From assembly GCA_934045905.1 (NCBI GenBank), contig OW203763.1, positions 17,552,948 to 17,616,947 of the forward strand: a DNA stretch of 64,000 nt, written 5' to 3'. Shown in pieces: positions 9,345-21,500 of the stretch. The DNA comes from Leuctra nigra. Lineage: Eukaryota; Arthropoda; Insecta; Plecoptera; Leuctridae. The notes under the pieces were generated by a model. It was not told the DNA's origin. It saw only the letters and a program-made list of their open reading frames with translations, and ran no database searches. The translations under genes were made by a program, and so were the position numbers. Within the stretch, counting starts at the first letter, position 1. The number at the start of each line of letters is the position of its first letter.

Positions 9345-12300
9345 AACGAATTATTTTTAAATGTACGAAAATTTTGCGAATGATGCATCTCTGATTATCA
9401 CTTTATCTCAATAATTTTGCTCTCGAAAACATCTCTTTGCTTTGAACGCAGCACTCAATACCCCGGTGTAGAATGTGTTGCCGCACATGAAGGGGTAAAT
9501 TCTTAGCTCCAAGACTGTAAATATGTGTAAATACTGTTTTGTACATAAACTGATAAGAGAGCATTATTTACATAAGAAAGTAAAGAATATAAATTAATTA
9601 TAAAGTTAAGAGATAATGAGAATATTATACATTATTTATTGGGTGGGAATTCGTACTAAATGACATAGAAATCGTCAACAAAAAAAATATAAAAACTGAA
9701 AAATAATTAAAAATATTAGTATAAAAATTGAAGAACTTTGGGAACAAGGAAGTAGAAGCTGCTAAAAGATATTAAACGATAGCTCTTCGCATGTAGAACA
9801 TCCATGTACTAAGCAAGATTAGAAATGAAGAATTAATTAATTGATAACTTATTAATCGCTCTGACATCTAAATGCGGTTTTAACTTATATTTTTTAAACA
9901 TTTAAATATGGGAATATAAGGAATTGAAGTGTAAAGAAGAGAACTAAACATGACCAATATTTGCTCTTCGTAATTGGGAAAAGAATGAACAGGTAAGGGT
10001 ATATTCAGTAATTAAATATGAATAAAATCTAAAATGCACTAAATTGAAATGAGCGCAGTTTATTATGAAATTTCACATTTTAATTTACACAGTACATATT
10101 TAAATTTTCATGTTAAAGTTAAAGAAGCAATGTATAAATAATTCAAACTTTGTTCCAACATATATAGAATCAATAGGATAGTATAATCAATTTTCAATAT
10201 CAATATCATAAAATGTAATATTTTGTATACTTATGTAAAAACCAATTTTATTCGTGATCAACAAATAAATCATTCAGAACGCAATAACTGATAATTTATT
10301 TGAAAACCACATTTCCTTCTAGCTGTCTTGCACCATTCCCTTAAAACTATTGTATTTATGTTACTTGGCAACTTAAAAATATGTAACTAATGTAAGTTCA
10401 CGAATCAATTTTTAAAAGGAGAATTGTTACATAGATTACATTACAACACATAAGTAAGTTATCAGTAAAATATTTTCTTACACCTTTCTAATCAGGCAAG
10501 AAGTAATAGTCTAATAGAATCATTCAATACACATAATCATTATAAAAATATCACTCCAGCGTATATCCTTGTTGGAATTATAAGGACCAGTATTTCCACT
10601 TGTTTGCATTCCGATACTCATTGCCGATTAAAGCGTAATTCCGAGCATACAGAAAGAAAGGTTTATTGCAAATGCAGATTAAAACTCATATATCCAAGAA
10701 ATGCGGCCGCTGTACCCGGAGGAAAATTCTGAAGACAGTTTTCAAATATAGCAATTGCTGTAAATTCAATAATTGTAACTCTAGAAAATATTAATTGTTA
10801 TTAAGATTGAAAATAAAAAGAATGGTTGAAAAGTTATTACCCTATTGGATCTCGGCGCTCCAATTTTCAGAGGATATAGCGAACTCTAAAGGTGAGTTCA
10901 CAAGGACATTTAAAACCAAGTTCGAAATGACCATTCTCGTTATAGAGACTTGTTGAAAATGCAAAGTTACAAACTCCACAATCGCATTTCATATTTTCAC
11001 ATTCACACAGGTATTTTTGAATGACCTTTCGGAACATAACGGATTTATTAATTAATGGCAGTGGCACAAAATCGATACATTGTCGCTACACTTGGCAAGT
11101 ATGTTTCTTCAAAGTGAGGTATAGAATGGATAATTTCAAAGTATAATTGCAAGATGAAAGCATTGTCTGTAGTTTCATAAAACATTCTTCATATTTGAAA
11201 TATCTTTGCTAACTGGCAGTTTTTCAAACTCTGATTCAATAAGCATTGGATACCTCAACATTCTGATTTTGAAATTGGTTGGACCGGCCAAGGTGCCTAC
11301 TTTTATAAAATCGATGAAAGGTTTGAAAATAACTGTTGCAAAGGAATGCAATACGGGGACCTGTAAGTCACATGGGACAGTGCCCGAGAAAATATCAACA
11401 ATTATTTTGATACAATGGAACATTTAAATTTAAAAGTTTACAGCATTGTTCCCAAAAAAATTCTAATATATTTCAACATTTAATAAATATAAAATCGAGA
11501 AACGGAATATATTAAAACAACATCCTACAATTTTAATACCCATTTTCTTTAATAATTTCTGCATGTAGTTCAAGGGGTGCTCGAGCTCCTGAACTATTTA
11601 GCTGACAATAAAACCGTCCGTAACACCGGCCCACAAGGATGTAACCACGCAAGTGCAAGTTTAAACCAAGAAAACGTCTTAAATCTGAATGGCTCAACAA
11701 TGGTAAGAAAGCTATGGGAGGAGACATCTCAGCTGTACCTATTTTACACCAGATGGAAATGACTAAATGAGATTATTCAATGTATAAGATAGAGTACAAT
11801 ATCCAATAATCTACATGCATAATTATTGAGATTAATATTAGACTTATTGGATCATTATAGGAATAATAGTAACAGATTACTGATTCTCGATGTAGAATCT
11901 CACTATCGCTTTAACAATCAATCACCCATCAATTAACAGTCTCCATGTGATGAACACACAATTGATGTATATTATGAAAACAAACCTACATAAAATTAAA
12001 GATCGTCGGTTTAATCATGGATTCTTAGCCAAGAGATATAGGTATCCAGTGCCAACTCCATGAATGTACAGTACGCACTTTAGCAACCGAATTTGTCTTT
12101 AAGTAATTGTAACGTTTTAGTCGTATCATTTTGACTTTGTGGACAACAATAAAATACTCTTTTATGTTGATTGGCAAAACCTGCAATAAGGTTAGTGGAT
12201 TCTTTTATTTATTAACTTGACTCGATTAACTCTGATTTGAGTGGTATGCTCTACGAAGCTTCCATCATTTCCATACAACCGCAAACAAAATTTGTTTTCA

Positions 12301-12778
12301 TATAAGATAAGAATGGTTAAGGCAAAATCACTTTATGACCTTTGCCTCGGTCTTCTACTACTACTACTACTAAGTACTACTGTCTATGAAAAATTCATAT
12401 CTATCAAGTAATAACTGCCTCTAAACTGAAAAAACAACTTTTGGATCGGTATTTCATTACGAACTAAAAAACTAATGTAATCAACCACATGTACAAAATA
12501 TTTACAGTGAAGCAATTTTGTCGTTGTTAGGTCGAATTAACAACTAGATGGAGTAGAGAATAAGGAATATCGTAGAGCATAAGCCTCCTAGACAATAAAC
12601 CAAACTAACATTGGCAAAGAAGCTTAGTGAATGAGGCCCCAGTACCATTGCAGTACCCTTCATACTTAAATAAACCTACATGTTTTCTATACGATACGCA
12701 ATATGCAATTAATTTATCAATGTCGAAGAAATGCATTTGATCCAGGTTAATATCGAAATGACTTTCTCATTACTAGCT

Positions 12779-12823
12779 GTTCATACAGCTGTATGAACGA
12801 CTTTCACAGCTGTCATACAGCTG
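12779..12823. promoter_or_regulatory. Palindrome and three CAGCTG E-boxes
   Basis: GTTCATACAGCTGTATGAAC is a perfect 20-bp palindrome (12779-12798). CAGCTG occurs at 12787, 12807 and 12818, that is three class A E-boxes in 37 bp. It may be a bHLH-responsive element; no gene lies immediately beside it, the RING gene's 3' end being 1.1 kb away. Confidence 0.3.
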
Positions 12824-13955
12824 GCCCTGAATCAGCACATTTACCTTCCGCAAGCTTTATGTTAGGTATGTATCTAATGCAATGCTTTTTTTGTTACGTT
12901 TCCAATCTCTTGGGTACCTTCTTGTTTCGACCCGTCAACCGACGATGCACTAGGAATTCGTTTTCTTCTCATCCTTCGTCAATATCTGGTCAGTATGAAG
13001 CATAGATAGTTGACAATGCCTTAGACATAAATAACATTATTATCAACAATAATTAAACATTTTTACTTTACCGACAAAAGGGTTTGGTCCTCTTAATAGA
13101 TTAAACAATAACATCTGTAAATGTTTGCTGTGAATCTCATTTTAGATTCAGACATAAAAACTAATACTTGCAAATGGCAACTGCTTATAGGTATAGTATT
13201 TACTTAACTTTAAAAGGGCAACAATGTAAACCAAAAATATGTTGATGGGGATTTTCCACAAAATTCTTGAACCAGAATCTGTGCTACAAAGTAGAAATAA
13301 ATAAATAAATCAGTATTCAATCTGAACAGATTGGCCGTTGGTCAGGTTCCTTGATAATCAATCATTGTTAGGTATTATCAATGAAATCAGAGCTCGTCCA
13401 CTAGAGTTGGATGATGCCATAAAATTTTTTCAATCAATCCGCTTCTTTCAAATACCGTTTTATATTTTGTTGAGTGTACCTATCTTTTTGTTGTTGTGCA
13501 CATGACGTATGATGTAATATAGGTAGGTAGTACGAATGCATTGGTATGGTATGTCTGATGATAATCTAGTTTACCAAAGAAATATTTAAGAAGTGACAAT
13601 GTTTTACTAAAACTGCTTCAGCCATCAACAATGCAGCAAGACAAACATTGGTCTTTCTCATTCACAATAGACAGTCACTTTCGTAAAATTATTTAATTTC
13701 TTTGTATTTGCTACCATATTGCGCATCGCTATTTTGAAGTTGTTGACAATCACAACTCTGTAAAGTTGAGTGTACAAAAAGCATTTTTCGATAGTGTCTG
13801 GTCTACTGTGTAAAACGTTTGTCTCTGCGTACTGGACGAAGTATAGTTAAAACTTCCGTTATAGGTAGGTACCGTACTTCGGTATAGGACTTATTGTTAT
13901 AATAATATAACGTACCCATCCTAATAAAACAACTTGTGATGTCCTGTCATCGTTG

Positions 13956-14714
13956 TTATTGACTGTGAGGTGATGCTTTCGACAGTTCCATGAGCGAACC
14001 GCAGATCTCTTGGAGGTCGGGTGCTTCCGAGATAACCCAAGTATCATCAGTGCTGTCGAGAGCCTCGCGACAAATTGGACAAGTTTTATGATTAACGTTC
14101 CATTGTTCAATACAAGGAAGGCAGTAACTGTGAGCACATGGTAGCAATACTTCTGGTTTACGTTCTAAACAGATACAACATTCACCAAGGCGTTCTCGAC
14201 AAGTAGCGGCAGAAGTGTTTTCAATTTCTTCGAGCAGCAATGCAGTCGTCACGTGAGTTAAGGAATTAGGTTTTTCGGTTTCCGATGCGGTGCCCGTTTC
14301 TTCGTCATATGATGAGGCTTCAAAAGATTGATGGTCATCTACAGGTTCTCTACTCTGTTCAACAGCTGCAAATTGATTTTGAAGTGTTTTATAAACTTTC
14401 AAAAATTCACTCAAAGTGAGATGCCGAAAAGATACAATTTCTTGTGTGTAGAAGTTTCTTCGGACACAGGCAATTTTAACTGTGCCTTTCCAGAGTAGCG
14501 TAGAATCACTTCCTCTTTTAACAGCAAATATAAGTTGAGTACCTTCATTGTCCACACACTTCTTGGATAATTTATTCAAATCGCAAAGGAGAGTTTGAAA
14601 TTCTTCATAAGTTAAAGTACCCAATTCTGTCAAAGATCTAGCATGCCGACATAAGTCTTCTTGGATTGACTCGACAGTCGCAGGCAATGAGTTGTCACTC
14701 GAAGATTGACCCAT
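13956..14714 (-). CDS. RNF141: RING finger protein 141-like E3 ubiquitin ligase
   Basis: Single-exon frame of 252 residues. It starts MGQSSS, a likely N-myristoylation site at Gly2 as in RNF141 proteins of other animals. The N-terminal half carries the family-typical LTYEEF segment near residues 36-41 and a GSDST...W stretch near 68-75. After an acidic, serine-rich linker comes a C-terminal C3HC4 RING: CCICLERKPEVLLPCAHSYC, then C-x2-C, W, and CPICRE. All eight zinc ligands are present. A WVISEAP-type segment follows the RING, as in the family, so the protein is full length. Expected role: E3 ubiquitin ligase, possibly membrane-tethered; substrates unknown. It converges on the GLD-2 gene, 5.3 kb away. 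ATTAAA on the - strand (13692-13697) is a possible poly(A) signal. No coding intron is visible. Confidence 0.92.
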   Translation of the reverse strand: MGQSSSDNSLPATVESIQEDLCRHARSLTELGTLTYEEFQTLLCDLNKLSKKCVDNEGTQLIFAVKRGSDSTLLWKGTVKIACVRRNFYTQEIVSFRHLTLSEFLKVYKTLQNQFAAVEQSREPVDDHQSFEASSYDEETGTASETEKPNSLTHVTTALLLEEIENTSAATCRERLGECCICLERKPEVLLPCAHSYCLPCIEQWNVNHKTCPICREALDSTDDTWVISEAPDLQEICGSLMELSKASPHSQ

Positions 14715-15069
14715 TATTAGAATCCTCGTTAAATTTGAGATAAAAAGAAGAGGAAACTTGAAGACTTACATTGCGTTTTACTCCAAAAAATAACAAAATA
14801 TGTCTCGAGTCAAATACTTGTTTGCATATCAAAGATGGACAGCTACATTCCAAGGTCACGGTTTCCTGTCGGCCATCATCGTTTCGTTATCGATTATTTA
14901 CCTGTGTCGATCGAGCCAGTGTGTTTGTAATGAAGCAGTTAGAACAAATCCTAATAGGTAGAGCTGACATGCTGATATTGAATTATGTCCGTTCAAGCGC
15001 GGCAAACATTTAAAGAGCCAGAAAAGAACGAAAATGAACATGCCTTTCTAACTTTTAAAGCGCTCTCTC

Positions 15070-16066
15070 CAGGGGTGTAGTCGGGCCAGGGCGCACCAGG
15101 GCGACGCCCCGGTACTACTTTTTGAGCCAGGGCGGCGCCCTGGCTCACAGTTTACTATAAGCCAGGGCGAAGCAACTTTTATGTATAATCTAAATCTGAA
15201 ATCATTATAATAAAGTCAATAAATATTCAAAATCAGTTAGATAAAGAAATTATGAACATAAAATTCTGTGGCGCAATTTTCTGACGAAATTAAATGATAC
15301 TCTCATGAAGATTTTCAGTGTTAAAAACACTCTCATGAAGATTTAATATGAATCTGATGCATACAAACGGAGGAGTGCGTCATTTAATTTCGTCAGAAAA
15401 TTGCTACAGAAATTGATGTGCAATTTCAAGAAAGAAAAAGTATTTGAATTACTTTCTGAATTTTCTTTTCAATCATAATAAAAAAAATCTCTGCGCGGCA
15501 TTATCCAGGTAAAATTTTGACCAAATTCGATGATTAACTAATAACTCCTCTGTGTCTCTTCAATAAATATTAATCCAAGTCGTTTTAATTATGTTTAAGA
15601 GAGAAGAAAATTTTAAAAAATCGCTGCGCGGCATTTTTCAGGTAATTACTTCTGACAAAATTTAATTAATCAAGGTTAATCATGCGGTAGGAAGATGAAA
15701 ATTAAATATTTCGCTGTGCGGCATTTTTCAAGGTAAAATTCTGACAAAATTCAAATGTTTCACTTTTTTGTTGTCTTCATTTATGCATCAATTTTTTTTT
15801 AAACCTTTCTTGAAGGCTATATTTCGCTGCTAACATTTTTATGTGAAAAGTTTGTGACGAAATTAAACTATTCACATTTCTGTTTTCCTTCAATTACTAT
15901 GCTCCAAAATCATTTTAAGCCATTCTTTGAGTGCTGACTTTCAAAAAATTCGCTGCGCGGCATTTTTCTGGGGGGCAAGCCCCCCAGACCCCCCTGTGAG
16001 ACGATATCAAGTTTCAAGCCTGGTATAGACCGCCCTGGTAATATTATTTTTAGGACTATACCCCTG
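15070..16066. mobile_element. hAT-like non-autonomous DNA transposon (997 bp)
   Basis: Ends CAGGGGTGTAGTC and CAGGGGTATAGTC (read inward) match at 12 of 13 positions. The exact 8-bp duplication GCTCTCTC flanks it at 15062-15069 and 16067-16074. CCAGGGCG repeats lie just inside both ends. Internally the motif CTGCGCGGCATTTTTC recurs about four times (near 15491, 15622, 15713 and 15951), followed by a GGGGGGCAAGCCCCCC block near the right end. No coding sequence. Confidence 0.9.
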
Positions 16067-16074
16067 GCTCTCTC

Positions 16075-18052
16075 ACTTGATCAAGTACTAAAACTTATCT
16101 TAGATAAAATACCATCCATATCGAAAAGCATTATTATGAGGTATCAAACTGGATCAAAATGTCAAAATTGAAATTGAACAAGAATTTGTTCAAAACTGAA
16201 CTTTAGTCTACCCATGTTAAATTTTAAGGGCTTTTTAGAAAAGATTTTTACAGGGTTTTCATCGTATCCACCTTTGTAAGTTGATAAGGAACAATAATAC
16301 ACTTCTTGCATTGATTGCGGATTTTAACCATTTGAGGATATTTATACTGATCGAAAATTAATAAGTAGGTACATCCATACGTGATTTATCAATGAGGATT
16401 ATTTCAAATAAAATAATATCTGTAACTCATTTATTTGACGAAGTCAGATTACATTTTGTTATAGTAATACAGTACCTACTATGCAATTATATTACTGCAA
16501 GCAGTAAGCATAGAGCAGTTATTATTACTTATTATAATCTGTTTCCATTGCACTTCTATAAAACAGTACCAAAAAGAATACATATTGTTTGCTCGTTTTA
16601 AATGAATAATATCTTGTTTCATATTTTAATACCACAATGTTAAATTACAACATTTCTCAAGCAAAGCATTAGATGCCCACGCAGTCATTTCCAAACCAAC
16701 TCCAATAACATCTCAACCATCAAAATTTTGACTAAATAAAATAAAATAAGTGTATTATATACTTTCAACAAGACCTACGGAAGTATGTATACACCTCATA
16801 ACATAATTATATCGTAATAAAATAAACAAAACGGAGTCAATTATTATGTTCGAAGCAACTAGATATAAGATGACTTTTTGTAACGATGTAACTTTCAGTT
16901 TTACAATAACAATACAATGTATATTACACAAATAATTATCAATCATTAGATAACTTGAACCAAAAGTCGATATATCTATGACGAATTAACGAATGACAAC
17001 AGTGTGATGAATTGTCCAATGGAAGATATTATTTGTTGCGCATTGAATCAGCCAGCGAAAATGCGGATGAAATTTGTGCGCACTGATAAATTTATTGAAA
17101 TCATTGAAATGCATAATATGTCGTGTAACCAATTCCAAAGGATGACATTTTAATTAATATCTCTGTATTCATCATATTATACATAGAATATTTTTACATA
17201 ATAGAAGCATACATTCTTAAACTATATAAAAATAATTATTATTTAATAGTACTTCTTGGTATATTTACCCTAATTTATGGACGGAATGATAATAAAAACA
17301 ACATCAAATTGTTTAGTCTTTGCTTGATTAAAAAAGAAATATATTCAGATATATTTTATAATATGTTCCTAGCGTAAAATACAATTTCAATGCAATTACG
17401 AGTTTGGAATATGTATAATGACTTAAAGATGTTACTTGTACGTAACATGCTGTTAGGGTATCTAGCTATACATTTCGAGTGTTAAAGCGGATGGTTTCAG
17501 CGAATATCATAATGACATTCTCTTGCATTCATCTACCTTACATTGCCCTAGCATCCCTATGTACTATTTACATAATGAGCAAGTAAAGGCCAGGAGTATA
17601 TGGACAAGAAATTATATCCTAATTAATTATTCGATTCTTTCAACTGCCGATCAAACAAAATCTCGATACAATTAATGTCAAATTATGTAGGTAGGTATAA
17701 AATATTCGTTGACTATTATATTTTTGTTAAGATCAAAATCAAAACAAAACATGAAGTTTTAATAATTTGATAAGATATTAAAATACATTCAAATTATATT
17801 TTTAATTTTCAAATTTCATGCCAAAACACTGTAGATTTACCAATATGAGACAAAGTCATTTCGTATTAAATGATATCCACATATTTAAAATAATCATAAT
17901 AGAGTGTTAAATTTTTTTGCCAACTAATGAAGTAGAAATGCGACACATTAGGATATAAATCTTGTCTACACAGTCCTGTTTTCTGGCGATCTACGTACAA
18001 AGCAGTATACACCCAGACCTTTAATAATCATAATTCCAAATCCCATTCGAAT
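16075..18052. other. Intergenic DNA downstream of the claudin-like gene
   Basis: AT-rich; its right part should contain that gene's 3'UTR. No other gene or clear repeat seen. Confidence 0.5.
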
Positions 18053-18505
18053 TTACACAGCTGTACTATGAGTCTGTATCCGCACTTTCTTCACACTCCC
18101 ATTTCTCGACAACGTCGGCGAATGTCCACTAAATCCAGGATTCTGAATCCCCATTCCATCTTTAGGCTTCGGTTTTTTCAAACTCGAACGTAACGGACTT
18201 CTAGTTACAGATGACCCAACTGTAGAACCATTCGAAGCAATCGTCGACATAGTTGCCATAGATGTGACACTTCCATTTCCAGCACCAGAATGACTTCCAT
18301 TCGGATAGGGAATACCACTGGCGTCGGTTACAGAAATTCCCCCATTGTTTCGTCGATCTCGGAAGCCTGGATTGTTGAAAGTTGTCGCTGAAATACCGGT
18401 GGGGTCACGACTTGACATGGTGGGGTCACCGCCAGCTCGCCGTGCGAATAGTACATCGTACAAGGCGAGAATGAAGAGAATGAAGTTCAGGACGATTAAC
18501 ACCAC
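18053..18505 (-). CDS. Claudin-like gene, last coding exon (helix 4, cytoplasmic tail)
   Basis: Acceptor CTATTTCCAG precedes GTG GTG TTA; phase 0 follows from exon 4. 150 codons plus stop. It encodes helix 4 (VVLIVLNFILFILALYDVLF), a basic ARR stop-transfer, and a low-complexity tail with NNPGFRD, QNPGFSG, Ser/Thr/Gly runs and an ending STAV. The frame runs on 33 nt into the intron upstream, but that part lacks support as coding sequence. Confidence 0.92.
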   Translation of the reverse strand: MVLIVLNFILFILALYDVLFARRAGGDPTMSSRDPTGISATTFNNPGFRDRRNNGGISVTDASGIPYPNGSHSGAGNGSVTSMATMSTIASNGSTVGSSVTRSPLRSSLKKPKPKDGMGIQNPGFSGHSPTLSRNGSVKKVRIQTHSTAV

Positions 18506-21500
18506 CTGGAAATAGAACGTTTTGGTTAGACGTGGCAACGGTGGAGGTATGAATACAACATGGTGACATAGGCGGGATGGAAATTAGGTTGTCGAGTATC
18601 ATATCTATTTATAAAGCTGAATTGGCTATGGGATATTATCTGGGGTAATAAAGAATTGTTTTTGTGATAATCGTATACAATTTCATTTTTAATTAAGAAA
18701 TTCCAAATTGAGTTAATTCGTTAATACTGTGAAAAGATAAAATAACTGTTTTTCGAATGTTTCCTCAGGCCACATTCATTGCTAATTGCTTGTATAATGT
18801 ATAGCTAATAGGCTTCCAACTCTCCCAATCACATCTTCACAGTACCTGAATGTAGAAGGATTCCCCTCTGCTAACGCGAAACCCCACCCCAGGGTCGTCG
18901 GTTTGCAGCGCGAACAGACTCGCTGCAATGATGGCCAACAAAGCTGTCAACAGAAATACAACTCACTTAACACTCCAAATCCAATAGCTGACTAACGTGA
19001 TCATGATCTACAGTGCCTTCTCTTCCTAAAAGGAAAGTTCTCTCTGGACCTCTTTTGTATGATTAAATTGAAAGCATTTCGCTCTTGAAATATTTCACTG
19101 TCATGCCGACAAGGTTCTGGAAAGATTTATAACTGAAATGAATTAATTTTAATTGTTGAATAACTACCCGAGACATCACAAAAACATGTAAAATATTACA
19201 TTTGCACAATACATCTTTTACAGGGAAGAGCTTTTGGGTTAAATTTCTGTGACTGTTCTAAAAGTATCAACTGTTAATTTCTTGGAGATCAAGAAAATTG
19301 TAATAAAGAAAACAAAGTGCATTTCGTTCACTTTTATTATTGACCTTGACAAGAAGGAGGAAAATGCTGGGATAATGACACTTTTACTGCTCCCACTTAC
19401 ATCCCTTGTGGCATGTTCATCATCCTTTATTGGAAACATTAACCTACATGCATTCCGTAATCCAAATAAACCTCGACAGTAACTTATATTTAATAATTCT
19501 GTGCGAATTTCTTGCGTTCTGAAATAAGAACAGCTTAAAAAGATTCTCGTTAGTTTTGGAAATAAGTTTCCTGCTATAGGAAAAAGTGTCTCCAACTCGG
19601 AAGCTGCCATCTCAAGGGACACGGTTCGAATACCACCTCCGAGAGTCATAAATGTATGTCTCGCTTTTATCTCTTATCATTTCCCAATACCGTCCTTAAC
19701 CTAGCTGTACAAAATGTCATTAAGCTTGTCGTAAAACATGAGTTCTCTTCTTTACTCTCTTCTGGACCCTCCCTGTCTCAATAGGCTTGACATATAGTTC
19801 TACGATGAACTGCAAGACTACTTTTGTTTTGATTTTCACTTGCAGTACTAGCTGTATTACACAATATTGTGAACACGTAAAAAAACAAATGTATTTTACG
19901 TCGTTTTTAATTTGTGCATCCAATATTATGTTGTGAAAAATATCTCGTACACAATACATGCAATTAACAAAGTAAAAACACGATACCTATGATTACACAA
20001 TCCCTAAAGTTAAATTAAATCGCCCAAACAACATGTAGTAATCCGAATCAAAACGTAATATTATTATAGCTGCAAGGTGTAACAATATCCCGCTGAAGTT
20101 CCAGATAATAAACCTTGTAATTGGATGTGCTCATTGGCTGCTGCAAACAAACTATTGATTTATCCTTCCGATAAAAATACTTGATTTAATTTTAATATGT
20201 GTTCTATAGTCTACTGATTGACCTTTCGAATGATGACGACTCCAGAGAGAAAATGCATGTAATGTAACACAGATATCCACTCAATACATTCCGATTCCCT
20301 ATTACCACGAAACCTTCGTGTGTCAAATTACAAACCCTCTGCAAATTGAAAATACATCCGTAAAACAAATTGTCAACCCTAACCTTTCACTGACACAAAA
20401 TTCATTATTGTAATTGGAAGTGAAGCTCAATAAACTGAAGTCACTTCATACTTGGAGAATATTTCCTTGATATTCATATTACATAAACCCTGAAGTAGCT
20501 ACTTGAATCTAAATGTCATGGAGCAAACCAATGTCATTAAGAGTTACTCACAAATGTGTAATTATCTACAAATGTCACTTTATGTGCATTGATGTGGTTA
20601 TATTGCTGCTTTTTATTCGCTTGCCATTATAGTCTAATCAAAAAATCATTATTGTACACTACCTTTTGATTGGATTTTGTAATTTATTGTTATTAATTCC
20701 GATTTATTGACTCATTTTCTAGCTTGATGATGAATGCTACGAAAATGATTGAGGGATTCAGTAATGTGTTTGGAAGGATGTAACGTTTTATAATATTATG
20801 ACTTTTGAGTATGATTGAGGGTTATGAAAGGGTAGTGAAATGATATGGCCGTGTCCTATTACATGGGTAGTAATGAGCTGTAATGAGAATAAGCACAATG
20901 TACTGGATGACGGAGACTCGAGTAAAACCATGCACTTCGCTCAGTTAGAAAATCAATACTAGAGTGTTTTGAAAAATATTAAAAACTACATTATTTCCAA
21001 TCGGCGTGGACTAAAGCAAATAAAACATGCTTTGTAGACCTAAAAGTAGGTACATGGGTATAAGTGAGATTTATTTTACATTTTCATATATTCCAGTCGT
21101 TCACGGTTGCTTTTAAAAATCGGATTTTCAAAATGTGTCTGTACCGCGGTGATTTGGTAACGTGGTTGTGGTACAGCCACGGAAACAATAAATACGCAAT
21201 TGTATGGTAAAACATGGTAAACCCTAAGTCATGTGACAGGTTAGGCGCAATACTCGATACATAATATCGCGGTATTTATTTAACGTACCGCTCTAAATCT
21301 TAGTATCTAGGTGTGTGGTCCCTTGATTGACCATTCTTTGTGTCTAGTACACATTTTTGTATACTTGTGATCTATTCACTTTAAAAATTCACGATCATCC
21401 AAGTATAGAAGGTTGAAATTCCTTCTTTAATCTTACATAGCAAACTCGTACGTTGCCTTTGTTTGACAAATACAATTAATTGCGAGGGAATTTAATAAAA

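Larger units (their letters stand above)
9015..13955. other. Intergenic DNA between the GLD-2 and RING genes
   Basis: The first part is GLD-2 3'UTR. The rest is AT-rich with no supported gene. Notable spots are a CTA microsatellite near 12357-12372 and an E-box/palindrome cluster at 12779-12823. Confidence 0.5.

Noticed and set aside
18506..18538. ATG upstream of the last claudin-like exon
   Set aside because: A good acceptor at 18506-18507 and a phase-matching exon at 18846-18943 show this is intron sequence.
19612..19640. GGTTCGAATACC resembling a pol III B box
   Set aside because: No matching A box or T-arm stem could be built; too weak to call a SINE.
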